Source: Gramella sp. MAR_2010_147
GTDB lineage: Bacteria; Bacteroidota; Bacteroidia; Flavobacteriales; Flavobacteriaceae
Reading direction: 5' to 3'
NCBI RefSeq assembly: GCF_900105135.1
Contig: NZ_LT629741.1
Coordinates: 1,798,001 to 1,862,000 of the forward strand
Length of the DNA stretch: 64,000 bases
Shown here one piece after another: positions 17,724-26,245 of the stretch (position 1 is the stretch's first letter; every line of letters begins with the position of its first letter). The notes beneath the pieces were generated by a model. It did not search any database, was not told the origin of the DNA, and was given only the letters and a program-made list of their open reading frames with translations. The translations under genes were made by a program, and so were the position numbers.

Positions 17724-18200
17724 TTATACTAAATCCTGAATATTAGCGGTAAGTGTCCACCCAAGCTCATTGAGAATAAGCTTTAATTTTTTATTGCCTA
17801 CTTCTTTAACGATGGCCTTTTTATTCGTCATTTTCCCTGATTTAATCTCCACCTCGTCACCTTCTTTTAATTGATTTACCTGGAAATCACCTAATCGGTC
17901 ATTATTTAACCAGGATCTAATAGCTTCTATCTCATCATCTTTTGCAATCGCAGGTTTCTGTAACCATTTCAAAAAACCTAGAACCCCAGGGGCATTAAAA
18001 ATGGCATTTCTATCTTTCTCCTGAATTTTCACAAAAATATAAGACTTGAATAACGGGACTGTAACTTTTCTTTTGCGATCACTCCATTGACGTACTTCGG
18101 TAATTACCGGGCAGAAGACTTCAATACCAGCTTTCTCTAAAAATTGAGCCGTCTTTATCTCATGTTGTGGTTTTGTTCGAACTACTACATACCAGGGCAT
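17724..18200 (-). CDS. NusG-like transcription antiterminator, UpxY family
   Basis: 158 residues. NusG N-terminal (NGN) domain at the front (WYVVVRTKPQHEIKTAQFLEKAG, then FKSYIFVKI) and a C-terminal KOW domain (VEIKSGKMTNKKAIVKEVGNKK). This is a specialised NusG paralogue, not housekeeping NusG. UpxY/LoaP/RfaH-type proteins load on polymerase near the start of long polysaccharide operons and prevent early termination. Position as first gene before the sugar-nucleotide genes fits that role exactly. The epimerase gene follows after 102 bp and has its own promoter, so it may also be expressed independently. Confidence 0.88.
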   Translation of the reverse strand: MPWYVVVRTKPQHEIKTAQFLEKAGIEVFCPVITEVRQWSDRKRKVTVPLFKSYIFVKIQEKDRNAIFNAPGVLGFLKWLQKPAIAKDDEIEAIRSWLNNDRLGDFQVNQLKEGDEVEIKSGKMTNKKAIVKEVGNKKLKLILNELGWTLTANIQDLV

Positions 18201-18272
18201 ACCGCGATCTTTTTTAGAATTTAAAATTTCTCGTAGTAGGGTATTTATTTTGATGGAGAAATATTGAGGCTA

Positions 18273-18280
18273 CAAAAGTA
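18273..18280 (-). promoter_or_regulatory. -7 promoter box (TACTTTTG) for the UpxY-like gene
   Basis: Fits TAnnTTTG on the minus strand and predicts a leader of about 65 nt. No -33 TTG at the ideal distance. Confidence 0.45.
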
Positions 18281-18348
18281 CATTTTTTTCATTGGAAGTT
18301 GGATAAGATGAAAAAACAGGAAACAAAGCTACATGGAGATTTGAAAAT

Positions 18349-18398
18349 TATTTATCGCTCACTGAAATGAGAACACCTCACAAGATTTGCGATAAATA
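18349..18398. repeat. 10-bp inverted repeat between upxY and tRNA-Gln
   Basis: TATTTATCGC at 18349-18358 is repeated in inverted form at 18389-18398, 30 bp apart. No T-run follows, so it is not an intrinsic terminator. Its role is unknown. Confidence 0.5.
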
Positions 18399-18456
18399 CC
18401 GCCAGTTCAGGTTTCTCAAAAAGAGGTATAAGAGGATTCCAGTTTTTATACAGGTT

Positions 18457-18519
18457 TCTTTAGTTTGTAAAAATGACCAACTATGAATATTTGTTCCATC
18501 TATACCTACAAACTAAAGA
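18457..18519. repeat. 13-bp perfect inverted repeat between upxY and tRNA-Gln
   Basis: TCTTTAGTTTGTA at 18457-18469 and its exact inverse at 18507-18519 are separated by 37 bp. No coding sequence lies inside. Could be a mobile-element scar, a recombination site or a protein-binding site. Confidence 0.6.
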
Positions 18520-18533
18520 CTCCACTAATAACT

Positions 18534-18566
18534 AAAAAAGCCCAAACTTTTCAGTTTGGGCTTTTT
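18534..18566 (-). terminator. Terminator of tRNA-Gln
   Basis: Stem CCCAAAC/GTTTGGG with a 6-nt loop and T-runs on both strands, directly after the 3' end of the tRNA. Confidence 0.85.
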
Positions 18567-18567
18567 G

Positions 18568-18640
18568 TTGGCCTACTAGGGCTCGAACCTAGACTCTTCT
18601 GGACCAAAACCAGACGTGTTGCCAGTTACACCATAGGCCA
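18568..18640 (-). tRNA. tRNA-Gln (anticodon TTG)
   Basis: Cloverleaf fits by eye. The acceptor stem is TGGCCTA/TAGGCCA. The anticodon stem TCTGG/CCAGA encloses loop TTTTGGT with anticodon TTG. The T-arm is CTAGG-TTCGAGC-CCTAG. The 3' CCA is not encoded, as is usual in Bacteroidota. The gene has a full promoter upstream and a terminator downstream. Confidence 0.95.
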
Positions 18641-18657
18641 ATGCTTAAATGCGGATG

Positions 18658-18687
18658 CAAATTTAAGACAAACTTTAATTTACACAA
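18658..18687 (-). promoter_or_regulatory. Consensus promoter TTG-N19-TAAATTTG of tRNA-Gln
   Basis: On the minus strand TTG (18687-18685) is followed after exactly 19 bp by TAAATTTG (18665-18658), a perfect match to the Bacteroidota consensus. The transcript would start about 10 bp before the tRNA. Confidence 0.85.
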
Positions 18688-18841
18688 ACTTTTTATTGAA
18701 ATTTTACTGAAAAAATATCACTCCTCAGTCTTTGTCTTCATTCTCAGCATTTTCCAAAATAAATGCTTTTATCTTTCGTTTTTAAAGCATTCAGCATTTT
18801 ATTATTAAATTCGCCACTTTAGTACAATCACACGAGTATTT

Positions 18842-21800
18842 ATGACTGATTTTAACTTTAGTAAGTGGAATAAAATACTGGGCTGGCTGGTATTTTTGAT
18901 CGCTTTGACCACTTACACCCTTACTTTAGAACCAACGGCAAGTTTCTGGGATGCCGGTGAATACATTGCAACTTCTGCTAATCTTGAGGTAGGACACCCG
19001 CCGGGAGCGCCTTTTTACCAAATGATGGGTGCCTTCTTTTCTACTTTTGCTCCAGATAATACCAAAGTTGCCTTAATGGTGAACTTTATGTCTGGTTTTG
19101 CCAGCGCCGTTGCCATCATGTTCATGTTTTGGTCTATAAGTTTACTGGTACTTAAAGTTGCCGGACCGGTTGCAAAATTAACCTCGTCAAAAAAAATAGC
19201 TGTTCTTGGTAGTGCCTTAGTAGGATCTCTGGCTTTTACTTTTACCGATAGTTTCTGGTTTAATGCGGTGGAGGCTGAAGTTTATGCCATGGCCGCATGC
19301 TTTATGTCTGTCATGTTCTATCTGGGGCTTTTATGGGAAAGGGACATGTTTACTCCTCGTGGGAATCGCTGGATCATTTTGATCTCATTAGTGATAGGAC
19401 TTTCCTTCGGGGTTCATTTTATGGGACTTCTAACCTTACCGGCTATTGGATTTCTTTATTTCTTCAAGAACTATAAAAAAGTTACCGTTAAAAACTTCAT
19501 TATTGCCAATGTGGTGGTAGTTGCTGTATTGATGTTTATTTTTAAACTCCTGCTGCCCTATACACTTACGTTCTTTTCTGCTTCAGAATTGTTTTTCACC
19601 AACAGTCTGGGTATGCCTTTCAACACAGGAACTGTGGTGGCTTTACTCGTAATTATCGCTGTATTCTACTTCGGAATAAATTATACTAGAAAAAAGAACC
19701 TTTACAAATACAACACTTTGCTATTATGCATCCTGTTTGTGCTTGTAGGATTTTCCAGCTGGGTGATGCTTCCTATAAGAAGTAACGCGCCAACGGTGAT
19801 CAATGAAAATAGTCCTGATAACGCCCGCGAGCTACTGGCGTATTACAACCGCGAACAATATGGTGAAACACATCTTTTCTATGGCCCACAGTGGTCTGAA
19901 ATGTATTCAGGCTTAGATAGTGACAACCCATATGATGATGCGAAACCCAAATATGAAAAGGATGAAAAACTTGGCAAGTACATTATTGTAAATGATTACA
20001 AAAATGCCAAACAGAACCTTGATGACGACCACAAGGCGATATTGCCAAGAATGTGGAGTACCGAACATGCGGTGAATTATATGGAATTTACCGGGCCGCT
20101 GGATTTCAAAATAAAATCTGAATACCAGGGCGAAGAAAGACTGCTTCAGGCAGTAAATGAATTTAAAAACCAATTTTCGCGAGGAGAACGCGATATGGAA
20201 GACTACCACAGTTTCCTAAGGCAAATGAGTGAGTACCTGGATATCCAGAAACCAACCTTTGCCGAAAATATTGCCTATTTACTGGAATATCAGGTGGGCT
20301 ATATGTACTGGCGTTATTTCATGTGGAATTTCACGGGACGACAGGATGATATTCAGGGAAAATACAATGACCTCCATGGTAATTGGCTTAGTGGTATCGA
20401 TTTCATAGACGAAATGCATATTGGTTCCCAGGATGAACTGCCTTCAGACGTAAAAAACAATAAGGCACGCAACACCTATTTTTTCCTACCACTATTACTA
20501 GGATTAATAGGCCTAGTTTTTCATCTGAAAAAGGATAAAAAGAATTTCTGGGTCCTCATGGTATTCTTCCTGTTTACCGGAATTGCCTTAAAAATTTATT
20601 TGAACGAACGTCCTTTTGAACCGCGTGAAAGAGATTATGCCCTGGTTGGGTCATTTTATGTCTTTGCCATCTGGATAGGCTTTGGGGTCTACGCGATCTT
20701 TGATAAACTTCGAAATTCTATCAGTCCAAAAATTCTTGCTCCCGTAGTGGTCGCGGTAAGCTTACTATGTGTACCTACATTATTAGCTTCAGAGAACTGG
20801 GACGATCATGATAGATCTGGCAGAGATACCGCACTAACTATGGCTCGCATGTATCTGGATTCGGTAGATGAAAATGGAATTTTATTCACCATTGGTGATA
20901 ATGATACTTTTGCCCTGTGGTATGTACAGCAAGTGGAAAAATACCGTACAGATGTCCGGATTATCAACACCAGCCTTCTGGCTACAGACTGGTATATAGA
21001 CCAGATGAAGCGTAAAGCTTTTGAAAGTGATGCCATTCCATCTCAGCTTGAAAATGATTTCTATAACGGCAAAAATGACGCTATTTTCTTGAGAGAAGTC
21101 ACTCAGGACACCATTCCTATTAAAACCTGGATGAATTATATCGAAAATGAAGATCCGCGTACCCAGGCAGAACTTCAGAGTGGAACTTTCATCAATACCT
21201 TCCCTTCTAGATATGTCCGGATTCCGGTAAACAAGCAAACCGTTCTTCAAAATAATATCGTAGATAGTTCTGAAGCTGATGAAATTGTAGACCATATAGA
21301 TATTGCTATTGGTGACCAGATCCTTTATAAGAACCGCCTTCTAATGCTGGATATTCTGGCAAATAACAACTGGGAAAGACCTATTTATTTTACCGGTGGT
21401 AGTTTTGGCGATGAAGATTACTTATGGATGAAAGATTATCTTCAGTTAGAAGGAGTCACCTATAAGCTGGTTCCTATTCGCACCCCTCTAAATCCCAGAA
21501 ACCCATTTGATATGGGAAGGGTGAACACCAATAAAATGTACAATATCGTTAAGAACTGGGACTGGGGTAATATGGGATCAGATGACATCTATCACGATCC
21601 TGAAACACGCAAAAACTCTATAACCTACAGAAGTAATCTGGCCAGGTTAACCGAAAACCTTTTAAATGAAGGGGATACCATTCATGCAGAAGAGATCCTG
21701 GATCTTGGAATGAAACAAATGCCTGTGGAATACTATGAATATTACACGCTACTGGAACCTTTCATTACCGGGTATTATGAAGTAAATAAACCTGAAAAAG

Positions 21801-22150
21801 CTCGAGAGATTTGGGAGAAAGTCGCGAAGAAATATCAGGAGAATTTAAATTTCTACAGCAATTGGGAAGTAGAACGCCAATACAGATATGCTGATGAGAT
21901 CATTACAGATATGGAGCGTTACCGCGGACTTGTAGATATGATGATGGTTTATGAGGACAGGGAAACAGCAAGAAAAAAAGCTGAAGAATTTAATAATTAC
22001 TTAAGACTATTCAGGCACTTTTACAGAGAAGATGAAGAGATAGATGCGGATGTAAAGTCACCGCAGGAAGAAATCCTGAAAGGGCTTGACGGTGCTGTTC
22101 CGGTAGAAAGCATGATTGATTCCACTTCTCTGGATACAGTGGAGGAGTAA
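18842..22150 (+). CDS. DUF2723 (TMEM260-like) integral membrane protein, candidate GT-C glycosyltransferase
   Basis: 1102 residues. About 12 membrane helices in the first 650 residues are followed by a large soluble part with a helical repeat-like end (about 940-1060). The first external loop carries EPTASFWDAGEYIATSA, an acidic motif where GT-C enzymes keep their catalytic Asp/Glu, then VGHPPGAPFYQ. DUF2723 is the domain of eukaryotic TMEM260, described as a protein O-mannosyltransferase. A lipid-linked-sugar-dependent transferase acting on exported proteins is therefore plausible here, and a polyprenyl-phosphate-mannose synthase gene lies at 59.2-59.9 kb. The family call is strong; the activity is an inference. 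Monocistronic. Confidence 0.85.
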   Translation: MTDFNFSKWNKILGWLVFLIALTTYTLTLEPTASFWDAGEYIATSANLEVGHPPGAPFYQMMGAFFSTFAPDNTKVALMVNFMSGFASAVAIMFMFWSISLLVLKVAGPVAKLTSSKKIAVLGSALVGSLAFTFTDSFWFNAVEAEVYAMAACFMSVMFYLGLLWERDMFTPRGNRWIILISLVIGLSFGVHFMGLLTLPAIGFLYFFKNYKKVTVKNFIIANVVVVAVLMFIFKLLLPYTLTFFSASELFFTNSLGMPFNTGTVVALLVIIAVFYFGINYTRKKNLYKYNTLLLCILFVLVGFSSWVMLPIRSNAPTVINENSPDNARELLAYYNREQYGETHLFYGPQWSEMYSGLDSDNPYDDAKPKYEKDEKLGKYIIVNDYKNAKQNLDDDHKAILPRMWSTEHAVNYMEFTGPLDFKIKSEYQGEERLLQAVNEFKNQFSRGERDMEDYHSFLRQMSEYLDIQKPTFAENIAYLLEYQVGYMYWRYFMWNFTGRQDDIQGKYNDLHGNWLSGIDFIDEMHIGSQDELPSDVKNNKARNTYFFLPLLLGLIGLVFHLKKDKKNFWVLMVFFLFTGIALKIYLNERPFEPRERDYALVGSFYVFAIWIGFGVYAIFDKLRNSISPKILAPVVVAVSLLCVPTLLASENWDDHDRSGRDTALTMARMYLDSVDENGILFTIGDNDTFALWYVQQVEKYRTDVRIINTSLLATDWYIDQMKRKAFESDAIPSQLENDFYNGKNDAIFLREVTQDTIPIKTWMNYIENEDPRTQAELQSGTFINTFPSRYVRIPVNKQTVLQNNIVDSSEADEIVDHIDIAIGDQILYKNRLLMLDILANNNWERPIYFTGGSFGDEDYLWMKDYLQLEGVTYKLVPIRTPLNPRNPFDMGRVNTNKMYNIVKNWDWGNMGSDDIYHDPETRKNSITYRSNLARLTENLLNEGDTIHAEEILDLGMKQMPVEYYEYYTLLEPFITGYYEVNKPEKAREIWEKVAKKYQENLNFYSNWEVERQYRYADEIITDMERYRGLVDMMMVYEDRETARKKAEEFNNYLRLFRHFYREDEEIDADVKSPQEEILKGLDGAVPVESMIDSTSLDTVEE

Positions 22151-22244
22151 TGGTCGTTTTTAGATGTGAGATCTTAGACATAAGTAACAAACAAAGCGAG
22201 ATAAAGTTTAGAGGCTGAATCGATGGATTTTTAAAATTTCGAAA

Positions 22245-22296
22245 GTGCCAGACTGAACAACCTGAGCCTGTCGAAGGGCGAAGTCTGAATGACATT
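22245..22296. repeat. REP-like palindromic element
   Basis: Contains CCTGAGCCTGTCGAAGGG plus CAGACTGA and TCTGAATGAC flanks, one variant of the dispersed intergenic repeat family found six more times in the window. Confidence 0.65.
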
Positions 22297-22357
22297 TAAA
22301 ATCTATAATTCTTTCTGCACAATATCTTCAGCATCTGGATACGATTAGTATAAATAC

Positions 22358-22426
22358 TGAAAAAAGTTCAGCATGACGATAACATAGGAATTCGAGATCG
22401 TCACCCTGAACTTGATTCAGGGTCTC
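22358..22426. repeat. Pair of REP-like elements before the deacetylase gene
   Basis: A degenerate copy (AGTTCAGCATGACGAT) precedes a clean one in which CCCTGAA-CTTGA-TTCAGGG (22404-22422) forms a perfect stem, flanked by GAGATCGTCA and TCTC. Same family as the copies near 36.3 and 37.2 kb. Confidence 0.75.
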
Positions 22427-22448
22427 TTTCTATAATAGAAAATAAGCT

Positions 22449-23126
22449 ATGAAACTATTCCTTCCGAAATATCCTGCGCTTTTAAGACTGCTGTATCCGG
22501 AAAGGATTACAAAGATCGAAAACCCTAATGCCATTTACCTCACTTTTGATGACGGGCCGGTTCCCGAAGTCACTCCATGGGTACTGGACGTGCTTGCAGA
22601 ATATGATGCCAAAGCCACTTTTTTTTGTATTGGCGAAAATGTGAAAAAACACCTTGATATCTTCAAGAGAATCCAGGAAGAAGGACATCAACCCGCTAAT
22701 CATACTTTCAACCATTTGAATGGATGGAAATTCTCAAAATCAGAATATTTCGAAAACACCTGGAAGGCTGAGATATCTATGAATATAGAGCTGGAGGTCA
22801 AAAGAACTACAAACCCCGAACTAAGAGCTCCAACCTATAAACTATTTCGCCCCCCCTTTGGAAGAATTAAAAATTCACAGGCCAGGACACTTAAAAAAGC
22901 AGGTTATAAGATTGTAATGTGGGACGTAATTAGTGGAGATTATAATAATCAATTTTCCGCAGAAAAATGTTTTAAAAATATCATTGAGAATGCCTCTGCC
23001 GGAAGCACCGTAGTACTTCATGATAGTATAAAAGCATCAAAAAATTTAAAGATCATTCTTCCAGAAATACTCGAATATTATAAAGAAAAAGGTCTGGAAT
23101 TCAGAAGTCTTAAAGATGTTCTTTAA
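22449..23126 (+). CDS. Polysaccharide deacetylase (NodB-homology domain)
   Basis: 225 residues, carbohydrate esterase family 4 fold. Catalytic motifs: TFDDGP at 32-37 (base Asp and metal Asp), H85-T-F-N-H89 (metal His pair), RPPFG at 134-138, a later MWDV, and VVLHDS near the end. These proteins remove N-acetyl groups from chitin-like, peptidoglycan or xylan substrates. There is no obvious signal peptide, although the N-terminus is mildly hydrophobic, so location is uncertain. Its last 17 bp overlap the stop of the convergent thioredoxin-like gene. Confidence 0.9.
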   Translation: MKLFLPKYPALLRLLYPERITKIENPNAIYLTFDDGPVPEVTPWVLDVLAEYDAKATFFCIGENVKKHLDIFKRIQEEGHQPANHTFNHLNGWKFSKSEYFENTWKAEISMNIELEVKRTTNPELRAPTYKLFRPPFGRIKNSQARTLKKAGYKIVMWDVISGDYNNQFSAEKCFKNIIENASAGSTVVLHDSIKASKNLKIILPEILEYYKEKGLEFRSLKDVL

Positions 23127-23406
23127 GCAAGCCTATTAAGGTATTGGCATCCTGTTCCCCGCTGTGTCTCCATTTCATCTCACCAGATTTATAGATCATT
23201 AAGGTGGGAAGCCCTTTTACGCGAAGTGCTTCAGCTAACTGGGAGTTCTTATCTACATCGATCTTTATCACTTTTGCCTTATCTCCTAACGCCGCAGCGA
23301 CATCCCTTAACACTGGATGCATTGCAACAGAGGCATCATTCCACTCTGTGTAGAAATCTAAAAGAACAGGAATATCTAAATCTACTAACTCACCAAATTT
23401 TGACAT
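23110..23406 (-). CDS. Thioredoxin-like protein lacking the active-site cysteines
   Basis: 98 residues with a complete thioredoxin fold: PVLLDFYTEW, KAVxxIDVDKN-type strand (VIKIDVDKN), the cis-proline loop GLPTLMIY and the C-terminal helix. The redox motif WCGPC is replaced by W22-N-D-A-S26, and there is no cysteine anywhere in the protein. It cannot do thiol-disulfide exchange and may instead act as a chaperone or structural partner, as some Trx-like proteins do. The sequence around it is otherwise well conserved (MHPVLRDVAAALGDKAK), so the loss does not look like decay. Convergent with the deacetylase gene, overlapping by 17 bp. Confidence 0.85.
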   Translation of the reverse strand: MSKFGELVDLDIPVLLDFYTEWNDASVAMHPVLRDVAAALGDKAKVIKIDVDKNSQLAEALRVKGLPTLMIYKSGEMKWRHSGEQDANTLIGLLKEHL

Positions 23407-23481
23407 AATTCAGGATTTAATTTTAGCGCTTGGTAATTACCAGGTATGCCAGCTATAATCAAATATAGGAAATTCTGCTAA

Positions 23482-24708
23482 TTATGCGGGTTTCGAACCT
23501 TTTTTCAGTTCTATCACACTTATTTCCGGCCAAATGCCAACCCTCCCGGGATAGGCTAGAAAACCGAATCCGCGGTTTACATTTATATACCTGCCGGCCT
23601 CTTCATAAATACCCGCCCAGTGTTTGTATCTATATTGAACAGGACTCCATTTGAACCAACCGGGAATTTCGATCCCGAATTGCATCCCGTGAGTATGCCC
23701 GCTCATAGTTAAATGATATTTCTTAGGATGCTTTTTCACTTCTTGCTCCCAGTGTGAAGGATCGTGACTTAAAAGAATTTTAAAGTCCTTCTCATCTACT
23801 CCCGCTCCAGCCTTTTCCAGGTCACCTGCTTTTTTAAAACCGCCGGCTCCCCAGTTCTCTACTCCTACTAAAGCAATACGCTCCCCGTTTTTCTCAATGA
23901 ACCTGTTTTCATTCAGCATCAGGTTCCAGCCCATTTCAGCATGGGTCTTTTTCAATTTATCAAGATTTTCCTCTTTTGCAGTCTGGCTCTCCCAGTTATG
24001 GTAATCCCCATAATCATGATTCCCCAGGATAGAATAAACACCATCCCGTGCTTTAACTTCTGAAAAAAGATCCTTCCAGTCTTCCATTTCAGAAGCCTTG
24101 TTATTCACCAGGTCTCCGGTAAAAACTACAAGATCACTATTTTGATCTTTTAAAAGATCAACACCATACCTGATTTTCTCCTTATTATCAAAACTACCAC
24201 TATGAACATCGCTGATCTGGCTAATGCGATAACCATCGAAAGCCTTAGGAAGATCTTCAAAATATAGCGTATATCTTAAAACACGGAAGTTATAACGGCC
24301 CTTATACATTCCATAAAGCAAGCCGGCAAAGGGAATAGCTGCCAGACCAATCGCTATAGTACTTATGAATTTTCTTCTGGAGGGCATATCAAAACTCTTA
24401 GAAGATCCAAAGAATTTTTCAATTCCCGCCAAAGGAATACGCACTACGTCTTCACCTAACATTCCTAACAGGAGAACGATCTTTCCGGCAAAAAATGCTA
24501 AAAAGATCCCTATGGCATAACCGCGTCCACCACCAAAACCATCATTTGGAGAAGGCTGGTTAAATTGATAAAACAAATTCCCAATCACTATTGCTGAAAC
24601 AATGAAATAGATCACCGCGACCCAGGTATTTTTAGTAAACACCCTTAAAGCCTGATATGCATAAATATCTACGATCAAATAGATCGCGGCCAAAATAAAC
24701 CAACGCAT
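23482..24708 (-). CDS. Membrane-anchored metallophosphoesterase (YkuE-like)
   Basis: 408 residues. Three N-terminal membrane helices (about 3-22, 29-49 and 68-88) and a further hydrophobic stretch near 113-132, then a calcineurin-like phosphoesterase domain. Metal motifs: SDVHSGS, TGDLVNN, LGNHDYGD, LLSHDPSHW and MSGHTHGMQFG, all intact. Proteins of this layout hydrolyse lipid pyrophosphates such as UDP-diacylglucosamine, or act in envelope turnover; the substrate cannot be read from sequence. Single gene on the minus strand with no visible partner. Confidence 0.88.
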   Translation of the reverse strand: MRWFILAAIYLIVDIYAYQALRVFTKNTWVAVIYFIVSAIVIGNLFYQFNQPSPNDGFGGGRGYAIGIFLAFFAGKIVLLLGMLGEDVVRIPLAGIEKFFGSSKSFDMPSRRKFISTIAIGLAAIPFAGLLYGMYKGRYNFRVLRYTLYFEDLPKAFDGYRISQISDVHSGSFDNKEKIRYGVDLLKDQNSDLVVFTGDLVNNKASEMEDWKDLFSEVKARDGVYSILGNHDYGDYHNWESQTAKEENLDKLKKTHAEMGWNLMLNENRFIEKNGERIALVGVENWGAGGFKKAGDLEKAGAGVDEKDFKILLSHDPSHWEQEVKKHPKKYHLTMSGHTHGMQFGIEIPGWFKWSPVQYRYKHWAGIYEEAGRYINVNRGFGFLAYPGRVGIWPEISVIELKKGSKPA

Positions 24709-24865
24709 TTTATCACAATTTTTTGCGAAGATAGGTTTAATAGAACCTAAGAATATTCAATTAACGATAATTTAATTTGATCGTTTCTAAAGGAATATCA
24801 ATAAAGGGTGAGGATTTGGTTCCGGCCAATCCAAAATACTATATTTATGAAGTCATTTTAAGACC

Positions 24866-25843
24866 ATGAAACGCAAAATATTTATAAAGAATACAGGAAT
24901 TGCGGGAGCTACACTAATTGCTTCTCCATCCCTATTCTCTAATCCGATATTAAACAATTTGAATATGACTAAAACAACTCCGGTTGCAGTAGCAACCTGG
25001 AATTTTCAAAATGCAACAAAGAAAGCCGGGAAAATGCTTGAATCTGGCTCTAAGGCTTTGGATGCAGTTGAGCAGGGTGTAATGATAGAAGAGGCCAATT
25101 TAAAAAATACAACAGTGGGAAATGGTGGTGCTCCAGACAGGGACGGCAATGTTACTGTTGATGCCTGCATTATGTCACCCGATGGTGATGCTGGCGCCGT
25201 GGTTTATCTAAAAGAGATCGAGCACCCGGTTTCGGTGGCCAGGAAAGTAATGGAAGAAACTCCACATGTAATGCTGGCTGGTGAAGGAGCTCTACAATTC
25301 GCTATTCAACAGGGATTCAAAAAGAAAAATCTATTGACAGAAGATTCTGAAAAAGCCTGGAAAGACTGGCTGGAACATAAAGAATACAAACCCATTATCA
25401 ACATTGAAAATCACGATACTATTGGGATGCTATGTCTGGATGATAAGGGTGATATTGCAGCTGCCTGTACAACCTCCGGACTATCTTATAAAGTGAATGG
25501 TCGTGTAGGTGATTCGCCAATTATTGGTGCTGGTTTATTTCTAGACAATGAAGTTGGGGGCGCTGTTGGGACCGGAATGGGAGAAGCCATCATGAAAAGC
25601 GTAGGCAGTTTTTTAATTGTTGAACTTATGCGAAATGGAATGTCACCTCAGGAAGCCTGCAAAGAGGCAGTGATCAGAACTATTCGAAAAGCACCTAATT
25701 ATAAAGATTTCCAGGTAGCCTATGTGGCCCTGAATAAACAGGGTGAAATTGGATCTTACTGTATTCATAAAGGATTTAGTTATGCCAAATTTCATAAAGG
25801 AGAAAGCACCGATAATCTAAGTGCTTCTTATTTGGATGAATAA
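24866..25843 (+). CDS. N4-(beta-N-acetylglucosaminyl)-L-asparaginase (glycosylasparaginase)
   Basis: 325-residue Ntn hydrolase that cleaves the GlcNAc-Asn bond of glycoasparagine. It is made as a precursor that self-cleaves before the catalytic threonine: here D184-T185 in NHDTIGM, with the substrate-binding RVGDSP at 213-218 and GTGMGEA further on. An N-terminal signal segment (about 1-26, with KRK and a hydrophobic IAGATLIASPS) suggests export. The sequence closely follows the biochemically known enzyme of Elizabethkingia (Flavobacterium) meningosepticum. Monocistronic. It implies use of N-glycoprotein debris as a nutrient. Confidence 0.93.
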   Translation: MKRKIFIKNTGIAGATLIASPSLFSNPILNNLNMTKTTPVAVATWNFQNATKKAGKMLESGSKALDAVEQGVMIEEANLKNTTVGNGGAPDRDGNVTVDACIMSPDGDAGAVVYLKEIEHPVSVARKVMEETPHVMLAGEGALQFAIQQGFKKKNLLTEDSEKAWKDWLEHKEYKPIINIENHDTIGMLCLDDKGDIAAACTTSGLSYKVNGRVGDSPIIGAGLFLDNEVGGAVGTGMGEAIMKSVGSFLIVELMRNGMSPQEACKEAVIRTIRKAPNYKDFQVAYVALNKQGEIGSYCIHKGFSYAKFHKGESTDNLSASYLDE

Positions 25844-26012
25844 AAGCTTGTATATCCCGAAAATTTCATAAAATCATAAATAGCTTCATTCTACTTGTTT
25901 CAGAATCTTATAAAACTAAGTATCGATGAGCAACCTGAGATCCTGAAATAAATTAGGAGCAATAACAATTTATCTGGTATGAATTCATTAATAAGTCTCC
26001 TGGTATTTCGAT

Positions 26013-26155
26013 GTCAGGCTGAGCGCAGTCGAGGTCTATTCTACGAATTAAAAGTACTAAATAAGAATTTTTAGTGCTTTCGTGGCCTATATTATTTAGA
26101 AATCATTCATACTACTATTTCAGTATATACATTTCGACTCCGCTCCATGTGACAA
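26013..26155. repeat. Inverted pair of REP-like elements before polA
   Basis: GTCAGGCTGAGCGCAGTCGAGG (26013-26034, written here as one family core) faces an inverted, degenerate copy at 26131-26155 containing CATTTCGACTCCGCTC. The 400-bp gap 25844-26245 holds nothing else recognisable apart from a -7 box for polA. Confidence 0.6.
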
Positions 26156-26197
26156 TAAATACATATAATTGAATTCTTTCATAAGGAAGACTGAGTT

Positions 26198-26205
26198 TAT
26201 CTTTG
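26198..26205 (+). promoter_or_regulatory. -7 promoter box (TATCTTTG) for polA
   Basis: Fits TAnnTTTG, 40 bp before the polA ATG. No ideal -33 TTG. Confidence 0.45.
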
Positions 26206-26245
26206 TAGTTTTGAATTATTCTCAATTTATCTTTAAACAAACCAG

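Noticed and set aside
18457-18519. Invertible capsule promoter
   Set aside because: The segment between the repeats is only 37 bp and contains no recognisable promoter, and no recombinase gene is near; kept only as an open question.
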